Positions 19,901-28,949 of a stretch of DNA of 64,000 nucleotides are shown here, piece after piece. The position numbers were made by a program, and so were the translations under genes. The notes under the pieces are model-generated. The model was not told the DNA's origin. It worked only from the letters and a program-made list of their open reading frames with translations, and made no database searches. Location: assembly GCA_902795615.1 (NCBI GenBank), contig CADBLQ010000007.1:53523-117522 (forward strand), written 5' to 3'. The DNA comes from an uncultured Pseudomonadota bacterium. Its GTDB lineage: Bacteria > Pseudomonadota > Alphaproteobacteria > RUG11792. Every line of letters begins with the position of its first letter. The first letter of the stretch is position 1.

Positions 19901-20434
19901 ATGTCAAGAGTTGGAAAACATGCAATTAGTATTCCGAGTGGCACATCTGTTGAAATTAAAGACCATGTATTGTTAATAACAAAAGGAGCTATAAAAGAGA
20001 GTTATGATGTACCAACTTGTTTAAACGCTAGTGTAGATGAAAATAGTGTTATTTTTACCCCGGTGGATAATGATCGACAAACAAAAGCTATGTGGGGGAC
20101 AACACAACGTAACTTCTCAAATATAATATGTGGGTTAAATAAGGATTTTTCAGTTACACTAAAACTTTCTGGTGTTGGTTATAAAGCGTCAGTAAAAGGA
20201 AAGCAATTAGTGTTGCAACTTGGGTTTAGTCACGACGTTAATTATGACATTCCTGAAGGAGTAGCTATTAATTGTCCGGATGTTACAACTATTGTAATTA
20301 CTGGAAAATCGAAAAAACTAGTAGGAGACATTGCTGCGGAATTAAGACAGTACAGGAAACCTGAACCTTACAAAGGAAAAGGTATCATCCGGCAGGGTGA
20401 GTTTGTTTATCGGAAAGAAGGGAAGAAAAAATAA
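19901..20434 (+). CDS. rplF: 50S ribosomal protein L6
   Basis: Located at the factor-binding region of the 50S subunit. 177 aa from the ATG at 19901, which follows TTAGGAGGTGG; an in-frame TTG at 19874 inside rpsH is rejected. SRVGKHAISIPSG, LSGVGYKASVKGKQL and the C-terminal RKPEPYKGKGI match the two-domain L6 pattern. Its TAA overlaps the rplR ATG by one base. Confidence 0.97.
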   Translation: MSRVGKHAISIPSGTSVEIKDHVLLITKGAIKESYDVPTCLNASVDENSVIFTPVDNDRQTKAMWGTTQRNFSNIICGLNKDFSVTLKLSGVGYKASVKGKQLVLQLGFSHDVNYDIPEGVAINCPDVTTIVITGKSKKLVGDIAAELRQYRKPEPYKGKGIIRQGEFVYRKEGKKK

Positions 20435-20796
20435 TGATTAGATATAAAACATTACGCGAGAGACGTAAATTACGTCAGCGTTTTAAAATTTCCCGAGTTG
20501 CCAAAGGTAAATACAGGTTATTGGTTCATAGAACTAATAATCATATGTATGCCCAAATTTTGGATAAAGATACAAAGAATACCATAATAACAGTATCTAC
20601 GTTATCGCCAGATATTCGTTCAAGAATTGAAAATGGTGGTAATATCGTGGCTGCTGAATTGGTAGGTGAATTGGTAGCGAAAAAGGCTAAAGAAAAGGAT
20701 ATTTCTGAAGTTGTATTTGACCGTTCAGGCTTTTTGTATCACGGGAGAGTTAAAGCACTTGCCGAAAGTGCGAGAAAAAACGGACTTAAGTTTTGA
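20434..20796 (+). CDS. rplR: 50S ribosomal protein L18
   Basis: 5S rRNA-binding protein of the central protuberance. 120 aa. RLLVHRTNNHMYAQILD, AKKAKEKDISEVVFDRSGF and YHGRVKALAESARKNGL are family features. Overlaps the rplF stop by one base (TAATG), so it depends on coupling. Confidence 0.97.
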   Translation: MIRYKTLRERRKLRQRFKISRVAKGKYRLLVHRTNNHMYAQILDKDTKNTIITVSTLSPDIRSRIENGGNIVAAELVGELVAKKAKEKDISEVVFDRSGFLYHGRVKALAESARKNGLKF

Positions 20797-20805
20797 GGGG
20801 AAAGC

Positions 20806-21396
20806 ATGGCAAAGGAATTCAATGATAATAATAAATCTCAACAGCCAGAACAGTTGATTGAGAAATTGATCAGTGTCCGTCGTGTTACAAAAGTTGTCAA
20901 AGGCGGTAAGAATATGAGGTTTTCAGCTTTGGTAGTGGTTGGCGATGGAAAAGGAAGAGTAGGCTATGCAACTGCAAAAGCTCGTGAAGTACCAGATGCA
21001 GTAAAACGTGCTAGTGAAAAAGCAAAAAGGTTTATGATTCGCGTTTCTCTTTTAGAAAACAGGACTATCCGCTGTGATGTTTCATCAAAAACAGGTGCTG
21101 GACATGTATTTTTAAGAACTGCAACGCCAGGTACTGGAGTTATTGCCGGTGGGGCAATGCGTTCTATTTTTGATGCACTAGGCGTAAAAGATATTGTTAG
21201 TAAGTCGGTGGGATCGAGAACATACCATAACGTAGTACGTGCAACGTTTGATGCATTGCAAAAAACGGTATCGCCGAAATTTATTGCCCAAAAATTAGGC
21301 AAAAGTTTTTCAGCAATAATGGAACGCAGGAACACTGGAAACTCAGGTTCTTCACAGTCGCAAAAGGATACAAATACGGAGGGGGCAAATGATTAA
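20806..21396 (+). CDS. rpsE: 30S ribosomal protein S5
   Basis: Accuracy-related 30S protein at the mRNA entry site. 196 aa, with Asn/Gln- and Ser-rich extensions at both ends. RRVTKVVKGGKNMRFSALV, VGDGKGRVGYATAKA and LRTATPGTGVIAGGAMR are conserved. GAGGGGA precedes the start; the 3' end overlaps rpmD by 8 bases. Confidence 0.97.
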   Translation: MAKEFNDNNKSQQPEQLIEKLISVRRVTKVVKGGKNMRFSALVVVGDGKGRVGYATAKAREVPDAVKRASEKAKRFMIRVSLLENRTIRCDVSSKTGAGHVFLRTATPGTGVIAGGAMRSIFDALGVKDIVSKSVGSRTYHNVVRATFDALQKTVSPKFIAQKLGKSFSAIMERRNTGNSGSSQSQKDTNTEGAND

Positions 21397-21580
21397 AGTT
21401 AAAAAAATGATAAAAATTCGTCAAATAGGAAGTGCTATCCGACGTAATAAACGGCAATTGATGTATTTACAATCATTGGGATTGAAACGCATTGGTTCAG
21501 AAAAAATATTAGAGGCGAATGATTGCGTCTTAAAGTTGATTGCCAAAGTTCGTCATATGGTAAAAATTGTATCGGAGTGA
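21389..21580 (+). CDS. rpmD: 50S ribosomal protein L30
   Basis: Small 50S protein. 63 aa. IKIRQIGSAIRRNKRQ followed by LQSLGLKRIGSEKIL and the C-terminal VRHMVKIV follow the L30 pattern. The start is set by GGAGGGGG just upstream within rpsE; an internal ATG 18 bases later is possible. Confidence 0.92.
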   Translation: MIKVKKMIKIRQIGSAIRRNKRQLMYLQSLGLKRIGSEKILEANDCVLKLIAKVRHMVKIVSE

Positions 21581-21588
21581 GGCAACAT

Positions 21589-22086
21589 ATGAGTGTAGAA
21601 TTATTAAAGCTTGAAAATATCCGTGAAAACCCAGGTGCTAGACATCGTCGTAAGGTAGTGGGGCGAGGGATTGGCTCAGGTAAGGGTAAAACATCAGGAC
21701 GTGGAGGAAAAGGGCAAACTGCTCGTTCTGGTGTGAGTTTAGGAGGTTTTGAGGGTGGACAGACTCCAATATACCGTAGAATGCCAAAGCGTGGATTTAA
21801 TAATCCATTTAAAAAACCTACCTATGAGTTGGATTTTATAAAAATTTCTAGAATTTTAAAAAATGGACTTCTGCCAGAGAGTGGAATAATAGATCGGGCG
21901 TTGCTGATAAAAATTGGTTATATGCCGAAGTATATCAAAAACATTACGCTTTTGGGCAATGGCAAATTAGATAAAGCAATCTCAGTTAGAGTTACAAAAG
22001 CTACCATCGGTGCTAAAAAAATTTTGGAAAAAACGGGTAGTAAGCTGATTGAGGAGAAAACATCAGTAAGAAAAGATACAAAATGA
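21589..22086 (+). CDS. rplO: 50S ribosomal protein L15
   Basis: Late-assembly 50S protein. 165 aa from the ATG at 21589 after GTGAGGC; an upstream in-frame TTG at 21523 inside rpmD is rejected. GRGIGSGKGKTSGRGGKGQ, GFEGGQTPIYRRMPKRGF and the C-terminal half are typical of L15. secY follows after 9 bases. Confidence 0.96.
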   Translation: MSVELLKLENIRENPGARHRRKVVGRGIGSGKGKTSGRGGKGQTARSGVSLGGFEGGQTPIYRRMPKRGFNNPFKKPTYELDFIKISRILKNGLLPESGIIDRALLIKIGYMPKYIKNITLLGNGKLDKAISVRVTKATIGAKKILEKTGSKLIEEKTSVRKDTK

Positions 22087-22095
22087 GGTGTGTAA

Positions 22096-23442
22096 ATGGC
22101 TTCTGCAGTAGAATATTTAGCTAAGAATTTTAGTTTAGATACATTTAAGAAGTCGAAAGACTTAAAAAACCGTATATGGTTCACACTTGTTATTTTGATA
22201 GTTTATCGTCTTGGTACGTTTATTCCGTTACCTAATATAAATCCAGCTGTCATATCTGAATTCACTCGCAATCATGCGAGTGGATTATTTGGGGTACTTG
22301 ACATGTTCTCAGGTGGTGCTATGGGTCGTATGACAGTATTCTCTTTAAATATTATGCCCTACATTTCTGCAAGCATCATTGTCCAGTTAATGACATCAAT
22401 GTCACCTCAGCTAGAAGCGCTTAAAAAAGAAGGTCACTCGGGACAACAAAAACTTAATCAATATACTAGGTATGGTGCGGTAGCATTAGCACTTGCACAA
22501 GGATACGGTATTGCTATTGGTCTCGAAAGAATGGTAGGTCAATCCGGCGGAGCTGTAATAGACCCAGGATGGTTATTTAGATTTACGACGATGACTTCGT
22601 TAACGGGTGGCACATTATTCATTATGTGGCTAGGTGAACAAATAACAAAACGGGGTCTGGGAAATGGCTCGTCCATGATAATTTATGCTGGTATAGTAGC
22701 TAACCTGCCGGCAGCATTATTTAATACATTTGCAATGGGAAAAGAGGGAGCATTATCAATGATGGCTTTAGTCTTCCTATTGGTAATGGTGTTAGGTGTG
22801 ATACTGTTTATCGTTTACATGGAAAAAGCCATTCGAAAAGTACCTATTCTATACCCGAAACGTCAAGTTATGGGAGGTGGAGCTATACAACAGCAATCTA
22901 CGCATTTACCATTAAAAATTAATAGTGCTAATGTTATTCCGCCAATATTTGCATCTTCAATATTGTTATTACCTATGACGATAGCGGGTTTTGCTGATTT
23001 AAATCCGGATTCATGGTTTGGTAAGTTTTCTAGGATTCTTAGTCATGGTCAACCGTTATACATGATTTTATTCTCAGCTTGTATAATATTTTTTGCATTT
23101 TTTTATACTGCAATAATGTTTAACCCCAAAGAGACAGCTGATAATCTTAAAAAAGCTGGTAGTTTTATTCCTGGTATAAGACCTGGAGATGCAACTGCTG
23201 AATACATAGAAAGCGTGTTGGATAGGTTAACTTTAGTTGGGGCATTGTACCTATGTTGTATTTGTTTAATTCCTGAAATTTTGTTATCAAAAGTATCGTT
23301 GCCTTTTTATTTTGGTGGTACGAGTTTACTTATCGTGGTTAATGTATCAATTGATACTATAACGCAATTTCAGTCTCATCTTATGGCTCAGGAATACGAT
23401 AAATTATTCAAAAAAAATCGCATTAAAGGATTATTCGGATGA
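22096..23442 (+). CDS. secY: Protein translocase subunit SecY
   Basis: Channel-forming subunit of the Sec translocon in the inner membrane, used by the many signal-peptide proteins in this window. 448 aa with ten predicted membrane segments. The N-terminal RIWFTLVILIVYRLGTFIPLP, MPYISASIIVQLMTS, the cytoplasmic loop YPKRQVMGGGAIQQQS-type sequence and IPGIRPGDATAEYI are conserved SecY features. The stop overlaps adk by 4 bases (ATGA). Confidence 0.97.
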   Translation: MASAVEYLAKNFSLDTFKKSKDLKNRIWFTLVILIVYRLGTFIPLPNINPAVISEFTRNHASGLFGVLDMFSGGAMGRMTVFSLNIMPYISASIIVQLMTSMSPQLEALKKEGHSGQQKLNQYTRYGAVALALAQGYGIAIGLERMVGQSGGAVIDPGWLFRFTTMTSLTGGTLFIMWLGEQITKRGLGNGSSMIIYAGIVANLPAALFNTFAMGKEGALSMMALVFLLVMVLGVILFIVYMEKAIRKVPILYPKRQVMGGGAIQQQSTHLPLKINSANVIPPIFASSILLLPMTIAGFADLNPDSWFGKFSRILSHGQPLYMILFSACIIFFAFFYTAIMFNPKETADNLKKAGSFIPGIRPGDATAEYIESVLDRLTLVGALYLCCICLIPEILLSKVSLPFYFGGTSLLIVVNVSIDTITQFQSHLMAQEYDKLFKKNRIKGLFG

Positions 23443-24110
23443 AAAACGGAAAATGGATAGTATTATTAGGAGTTCCCGGTTGTGGTAAGGGAACGCAATG
23501 TGAATTACTTAAAAATTCTAATTTAGACTTTAAAGTAATCTGCGTTGGAGATGTGTTACGTTCTAATAACAGTATGTTAATTCCCCAATTGGGAAAAACT
23601 GTTAGCGAGATTTTAGGTAGAGGAATTTTGCTTCCTGATGAGGCAATAATCGACCTGGTAAAATCGGAATTGTCTAAAATGTCTAATGTAAAGAATCACA
23701 ATTTAATTTTCGATGGTTTCCCAAGAACAATAGGTCAAGCAGAAGCATTGACAAAAGTGGCTAGTGATTTTAATCAAAAGATTTCGTATGCACTAAGTTT
23801 TGATATACCAGATGATTTATTAATCAAGCGAATAACTGGACGTTACAGCTGTAAAAATTGTGGAAAAATATACAATGACTATTTTTTCAAACCTGAAAAA
23901 GAAGGAGTTTGTGATATTTGTGGTAGTTCTGAGTTTAATCGACGCAAAGATGATAATGAAAATTCATTGTCTGTAAGATTGGGGGAATACCATTCAAAGA
24001 CACAACCGCTAATAGATTTTTACAAAAACCAAGGTGTTATTTACAGTATTAACGCAGATCGCAATGCTTCTGATATTCATAACGAAATTTTGTCTATTTT
24101 GAAATCTTAA
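23439..24110 (+). CDS. adk: Adenylate kinase with zinc-type lid
   Basis: Interconverts ATP + AMP and 2 ADP. 223 aa, long form. P-loop GVPGCGKGTQ (residues 11-20), AMP-binding FDGFPRTIGQAEAL and the lid flanked by CKNCGK and CDICGS, giving four cysteines for a structural zinc. It ends the ribosomal run, coupled to secY. In related genomes adk is usually followed by rpsM-rpsK-rpoA-rplQ; here a strong terminator and an opposite-strand dapA follow. Confidence 0.96.
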   Translation: MKNGKWIVLLGVPGCGKGTQCELLKNSNLDFKVICVGDVLRSNNSMLIPQLGKTVSEILGRGILLPDEAIIDLVKSELSKMSNVKNHNLIFDGFPRTIGQAEALTKVASDFNQKISYALSFDIPDDLLIKRITGRYSCKNCGKIYNDYFFKPEKEGVCDICGSSEFNRRKDDNENSLSVRLGEYHSKTQPLIDFYKNQGVIYSINADRNASDIHNEILSILKS

Positions 24111-24123
24111 TAGTAACACAACA

Positions 24124-24149
24124 AAAAAGCGTTCAACAGAACGCTTTTT
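24124..24149 (+). terminator. Strong bidirectional terminator between adk and dapA
   Basis: Perfect 11-bp inverted repeat AAAAAGCGTTC / GAACGCTTTTT with loop AACA. Each strand ends in a run of T, so it can stop both the rpsL-adk transcript and the dapA transcript coming from the other side. Confidence 0.92.
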
Positions 24150-24162
24150 ACCACCAGTGTTC

Positions 24163-25035
24163 TTATGACGAAGAAATAATTGTATCTACAATTTCTGTTT
24201 GAGCTTGAGTTAATGGTAGTAATGGCAATCTTAAAATATTTTTAATCAATCCCGTTTTTGACAATAAATATTTTAATGGAATAGGATTGGATACAACAGA
24301 AGCACCACGACTAACAATTTCGAGTTTTCGAACTATATCTGGTAATAATGCCGTATGTCCACTTTTCCATAGATTAAAGAACTCGATAATTAATTTCGGA
24401 CAATAATTAGCAATAGCAGATATAGTACCACTACTTCCATACATCAAGCTTGCAGGGAAAGTTAAGTCATCACCGGACAAAATAGCAAATTCACCACTTT
24501 GACTTGCCAATTGAGACATTACATCAAAATGAGTAGTGGCATCTTTTAACCCTACTATGTTCCTAATTTTTGAAATCTTGAGCAATGTTTCCAATTGCAT
24601 ATTTACACTTACCCTACCGGGAATGTTATATGCAATAATAGGAATATTTATCCTTCTTGAAAGTTCTTTATAGAAACCAACAATACCATCCTGTGTTGGC
24701 TTTATATAGTATGGAGGAGCAACTAGGGCAAAATCCGCATGACAATCACTAGCTAATGACATGAGAGAAATAGCCTCATCTATTGAACCAGAACTACAAC
24801 CAACGCCTACTAAACCTCGTCCGGCTACAACATCTATAGCACAGTCTGTAAGTTTACGACGTTCATCATTAGTTAGTAATGTTCCTTCTCCCGTAGAGCC
24901 ACACACTACAAACTTGTTAATTCCGTTTTCTAATTGGAATTCAATCAACTTTACAAGTGCATCATAATCCACAGAGTAATCATCATTAAACGGTGTTACT
25001 AATGCAACATGTATTCCCTTTATGTTCATATTCAA
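24163..25035 (-). CDS. dapA: 4-hydroxy-tetrahydrodipicolinate synthase
   Basis: Condenses pyruvate with aspartate semialdehyde, the first step toward diaminopimelate and lysine. 290 aa. GSTGEG (47-51) with Thr48, YNIPGRV (Tyr136) and VGLKDAT with the Schiff-base lysine Lys164 are all present. With asd nearby and murB in the window it supports synthesis of DAP-type peptidoglycan. It stands 35 bases downstream of the LysM/M23-like gene on the same strand. Confidence 0.95.
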   Translation of the reverse strand: MNMNIKGIHVALVTPFNDDYSVDYDALVKLIEFQLENGINKFVVCGSTGEGTLLTNDERRKLTDCAIDVVAGRGLVGVGCSSGSIDEAISLMSLASDCHADFALVAPPYYIKPTQDGIVGFYKELSRRINIPIIAYNIPGRVSVNMQLETLLKISKIRNIVGLKDATTHFDVMSQLASQSGEFAILSGDDLTFPASLMYGSSGTISAIANYCPKLIIEFFNLWKSGHTALLPDIVRKLEIVSRGASVVSNPIPLKYLLSKTGLIKNILRLPLLPLTQAQTEIVDTIISSS

Positions 25036-25070
25036 ATTCGTTCTATATCAACGACGAAAGTATATCACTA

Positions 25071-26012
25071 TTACGGTAATATGGTGCATGGGTCAACTGG
25101 CTGACGTTTTTGACCTTTAGCAGTTTTATCAATTTCAAAATACAATGCAGGTGTTGTTGTCATTCCGCGGATACCAGACTGACCAACTGATGCAATAGTG
25201 TCTCCTCCTGATACTGACTGACCTGGTTTTACCTTCAAATCAATAACATTTGCGTATATTGACACTTTTGATAGAGATTTATGTTGAATAACGATCATAT
25301 TGCCAAATCGTACTAATTGTTCATTTCCTGATTTTCCTGCCATTTTAACTATACCATCAGCAATTGCTTTTACAGGCGTTTTGCCAGGTGTTGAAATTAA
25401 TATATTGCCAGATTGTTGGTCAAATTTCTTAGTAATCCGGGAACGCCCGTTAGCAACTGGCCATACATAAGTTGAACTTGGTGTTTCAGTTGACAGATCA
25501 GACGTAGTTTCTGAATTAGTCAATTCTTGTGTTGTTCCGAGCTGAACAGCAGAGTTTTCTATTAATGGTTCTTCCTCAGACTCATTTAACTTTAAAGAAG
25601 ATGCCAATGTTGGCAAATTATCATCATTTTTTGTATCTGTATATTCTGTCTGTAAGCCACCTTCCTGCACTATTGTAACATTAGACGCTTTCAAAGACTT
25701 TGAACTTGACAACGCATTTAGATCTTCTGCATCAACTGGCTTAGTAGGAATAATTAGTTTTTGACCTGGAATTAATTCATATGGTGGCATTAGATTGTTT
25801 AATTTTATAATTTCAGCCCTAGTTACGTCATATGCTGTTGCAATAGAACCCACAGTATCACCATCTTGTACAATATACAGCTTCTGAGTATTAGCTATAC
25901 TACGGGGATGATATTCAACAATAGGTTCATAATCGTCAGTCGGTCTATTACTACAAGAACACAGTAACCCTCCGCAACAACAAGATATCAAAACTTTACT
26001 AAAACTCTCCAT
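25071..26012 (-). CDS. LysM and M23-like (LytM) lipoprotein, NlpD-like
   Basis: Probably an envelope activator of murein amidases at division rather than an enzyme. 313 aa: N-terminal signal ending in LLCSC, a lipobox-like site; LysM domain at about 44-91 (YIVQDGDTVGSIA to LIPGQKLIIP); Ser/Glu/Thr linker; LytM/M23 domain at about 185-305. The metal ligands of active M23 peptidases are missing: the usual HLHFE motif reads ALYFE, as in regulators such as NlpD and EnvC. It overlaps surE by 14 bases, echoing the surE-nlpD arrangement of other Proteobacteria. Confidence 0.8.
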   Translation of the reverse strand: MESFSKVLISCCCGGLLCSCSNRPTDDYEPIVEYHPRSIANTQKLYIVQDGDTVGSIATAYDVTRAEIIKLNNLMPPYELIPGQKLIIPTKPVDAEDLNALSSSKSLKASNVTIVQEGGLQTEYTDTKNDDNLPTLASSLKLNESEEEPLIENSAVQLGTTQELTNSETTSDLSTETPSSTYVWPVANGRSRITKKFDQQSGNILISTPGKTPVKAIADGIVKMAGKSGNEQLVRFGNMIVIQHKSLSKVSIYANVIDLKVKPGQSVSGGDTIASVGQSGIRGMTTTPALYFEIDKTAKGQKRQPVDPCTILP

Positions 26013-26781
26013 CGCAAATTCCTTTTAATTTATCTAAAGAACTATAGTCAGTCATATTAACTGAAAGTGGTACTACTGTAATATATCCATCATCAAGACC
26101 ACAATTATCGGTATAACCACTTAGTGATTTATCGTAAACGTATTTTCCAGCTTTTAGCCAATAATATGGATACCCATACGGGTCAATGCTTTTTTCAATA
26201 ATACCCATGTTTTTTCGTACGCCCTGAGCTAAAACCTTAATTCCTTTAACTTCTTCAACTTTAACAGCAGGAAAATTAACGCTAATGTACGTACCTGGAT
26301 TAAAAACAAATGAGTTTAGTATTTTGTTTAATACCACTGGGACATAATGACGTGCTATTTCCCAAGATACTGCTTGCCCTAATGGGCGTTGTACACTAAA
26401 TGCAATAGCGGGTATGCCAAACAAGGCAGCTTCGCGAGCAACGGCGACGGTTCCCGAATACCACACGTCTTCAGATATATTAGTATCATTGTTGATACCA
26501 GATAGTACTAAATCAGGATAATTAGCTTCATCAAATAAATATCTTAACCCAAAAGCTACACAATCAACCGGAGAGCCAGTAACCGCATAATGTTTAGGAC
26601 TGACCTCCTTTGCTCGTAATAGATTTGTTAGCGTTATTGAGTGAGATGCCCCACTTTTATTGATATCAGGAGCTATTACTACAACTTCCTCAAAACTCTT
26701 GGAAACTAGATTTTCCAATAATATAATCCCCGGTGCTGATATACCGTCATCATTTCCAATCAATACTTTTTTATACTGCAT
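25999..26781 (-). CDS. surE: 5'/3'-nucleotidase SurE
   Basis: Divalent-metal nucleoside monophosphate phosphatase linked to stress survival. 260 aa. The metal site is visible as GNDDG (9-13), SGASHSIT and SGINNDTN, with SGTVAVAREAALFGIPAIA as the family core. It overlaps the following LysM gene. The start ATG is at 26781; a 35-base gap separates it from hemW upstream. Confidence 0.94.
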   Translation of the reverse strand: MQYKKVLIGNDDGISAPGIILLENLVSKSFEEVVVIAPDINKSGASHSITLTNLLRAKEVSPKHYAVTGSPVDCVAFGLRYLFDEANYPDLVLSGINNDTNISEDVWYSGTVAVAREAALFGIPAIAFSVQRPLGQAVSWEIARHYVPVVLNKILNSFVFNPGTYISVNFPAVKVEEVKGIKVLAQGVRKNMGIIEKSIDPYGYPYYWLKAGKYVYDKSLSGYTDNCGLDDGYITVVPLSVNMTDYSSLDKLKGICDGEF

Positions 26782-26816
26782 ATTTAACTCTTATAAAATT
26801 TCTAATAGTTTTATTA

Positions 26817-27947
26817 CTACGACACGAGATACCGCAACACTGAATTCAGTCGTAGCAATCCCTCATGTGTTAGTACTATGTAATTCCCTTTACTGAGTAT
26901 ATAATCGTTCTGCTTGAGATACCAGATTTTACGTTCGAAGTCATGTTCAAGTAGTATACCCATATCAAAATTATTACAATTTATTCCAAATTTTGTCCTA
27001 AGTCCCATTAATAGTCGCTCTACATATACATCATTATCTGACAAGGTCTCAACTTCAAAAATTGGCTCTTTAGCCCATTCACACCAAGTGTGAATATCGG
27101 CACACTGGGAAATTGCACATTTTTGATTAAATTCATTATGTACACGGGAATGAGCACCAGCTCCCACTCCGTAATAATCTTTATAATTCCAATACGACAA
27201 ATTATGACGACTATAATACGTACTATCTATAGCAAAATTCGATACTTCATATTGTTCAAATCCACGGATTTTAGTAATTTCAATGGTTTTATTAAAAAAT
27301 TCTTCTGACATTGATGGTTGTTCTAAAAAACCTTTATCGATTAAATTCTTGATATATGTACTATCCTCAATTATTAATTCGTACAACGATATATGCTTAA
27401 TAGGTAATTCTAATGCCATACTAAGTTCCTGTTCCCAATTCTCAAGTGTTTGTCCAGGGCGGTTATATATTAAATCTATTGAAATATTTGGAAATATACT
27501 ACTCATCTCATATACGCACATTAAAGCATCGTGTGCATTATGTATTCGTCCTAACGTTCGTAAATCAGCATTTATAAGAGACTGTACTCCTATAGATAAA
27601 CGATTTATACCTACCGATTTGTAACCAATTGCTTTGTTGATATTAATGGTTTTTGGATTTGCCTCCAGTGTTATTTCAGCATTACTAACTACATTAAAAT
27701 TAGCGTTAATAAAATTAAGGATTTTGTCAATAAACTCTACCGGCAATAATGAAGGTGTGCCACCACCAAAATATATACTAGTAATATCTTCGTTCTTATA
27801 GAATTGTTTATGAAATGCTGTTAAAACATTAATATATAATTGCAAATATTTCATCGCTTCTACAATATTGCTACATGCAATACTGTTAAAATTACAATAA
27901 TAACATTTTGATAGGCAAAACGGATAATGAATATATATCGTACTCAC
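26817..27947 (-). CDS. hemW: HemW-type radical SAM protein
   Basis: Relative of oxygen-independent coproporphyrinogen oxidase HemN; members of this group (HemW) are thought to bind and insert heme rather than act in heme synthesis. 376 aa. The CxxxCxxC cluster motif is at Cys11, Cys15, Cys18 (CLSKCYYCNF), followed by YFGGGTPSLL, EANPKT and RLSIGVQS. A cysteine immediately after the motif, characteristic of HemN, is absent, which favours HemW. The ATG adjoins the asd stop with no gap. Confidence 0.85.
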   Translation of the reverse strand: MSTIYIHYPFCLSKCYYCNFNSIACSNIVEAMKYLQLYINVLTAFHKQFYKNEDITSIYFGGGTPSLLPVEFIDKILNFINANFNVVSNAEITLEANPKTININKAIGYKSVGINRLSIGVQSLINADLRTLGRIHNAHDALMCVYEMSSIFPNISIDLIYNRPGQTLENWEQELSMALELPIKHISLYELIIEDSTYIKNLIDKGFLEQPSMSEEFFNKTIEITKIRGFEQYEVSNFAIDSTYYSRHNLSYWNYKDYYGVGAGAHSRVHNEFNQKCAISQCADIHTWCEWAKEPIFEVETLSDNDVYVERLLMGLRTKFGINCNNFDMGILLEHDFERKIWYLKQNDYILSKGNYIVLTHEGLLRLNSVLRYLVS

Positions 27948-28949
27948 TTAATTACAAAGACGTTGTAGTATTTGAACAGCGTTTAACGCAGCTCCTTTAC
28001 GAACATTGTCCGCAACACACCAGAAACTTAATGCATCCCGTCTATCATCAACTTGTCTAAGTCTGCTAACATAAACATCATTTGTGCCGACAACATCAAG
28101 TGGAGATACAAGTTTTGATGATACATACTTTATCCCGGGATAATTACTTATTGCCTCACAAGCATCTAGAAAGCTGAATGAGCGTCTGAAAAATGCCGTT
28201 ACTGCTACTGCATGACCAATCATAACTGGAACACGTACACAGGTTGCAGATACAGCAATATACGGTGCGGATAGAATTTTTTTGGTCTCGTGAATCATCT
28301 TTTCTTCTTCTAGTGTGTAATTCGTAACACACAAGTGTCCAATTTCAGGAATTATGTTAAATGCCAACTGTTTTTTAAACTTTTTTGGTTGAGCTATATC
28401 ACTGCCTTTGCATATTGCATTGGTTTGCTCAGTTAGTTCATCAATGCCTGACTTACCCGCTCCGCCTGCCGATTGATAGGTAGAATAAATTACATCAGTT
28501 AACTCAAATAAGTCGTGTAACGGTTTTAATGGCAATACTGCTTGAATGGTTGAGCAATTGGGATTAGCAATTAATTTCGAATTTCCTATGGCGTCCATAT
28601 TTATTTCTGGCACAACTAGTGGAACATCCTGTCTCATGCGAAAGCATGACGTATTATCAATTACATAGCATCCGGCATCAGTTGCCTTTGGAACATAGAC
28701 TTCAGATATAGATGAACCAGCAGAAAAAAGAGCTACATCGTAGTTATGAAAATCAACGTCTGCTAAGTCCTGCACAACTATCTCAGTATTGCAATAATCT
28801 ATTTGTTTACCTTTTGAACTAGCAGACGCAGAAGCGTATACATTTTGAGTCGGAATATTAATTTCAGAAAGAATTTTTAACATTTCCCGACCCACTAAAC
28901 CAGTAGCACCTACAACAATGATTTTAGTGTCGTTAATATTCATACTCAC
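27948..28949 (-). CDS. asd: Aspartate-semialdehyde dehydrogenase
   Basis: NADPH-dependent reduction of aspartyl phosphate to aspartate semialdehyde, the DapA substrate. 333 aa from a GTG at 28949 that overlaps the holB stop (GTGA); an ATG at 28943 two codons later is an equal candidate. GATGLVG dinucleotide loop (14-20), the active-site ANPNCSTIQ with Cys132, and RVPVMIGHA with the catalytic His are seen. Part of the chain holB-asd-hemW. Confidence 0.95.
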   Translation of the reverse strand: MSMNINDTKIIVVGATGLVGREMLKILSEINIPTQNVYASASASSKGKQIDYCNTEIVVQDLADVDFHNYDVALFSAGSSISEVYVPKATDAGCYVIDNTSCFRMRQDVPLVVPEINMDAIGNSKLIANPNCSTIQAVLPLKPLHDLFELTDVIYSTYQSAGGAGKSGIDELTEQTNAICKGSDIAQPKKFKKQLAFNIIPEIGHLCVTNYTLEEEKMIHETKKILSAPYIAVSATCVRVPVMIGHAVAVTAFFRRSFSFLDACEAISNYPGIKYVSSKLVSPLDVVGTNDVYVSRLRQVDDRRDALSFWCVADNVRKGAALNAVQILQRLCN

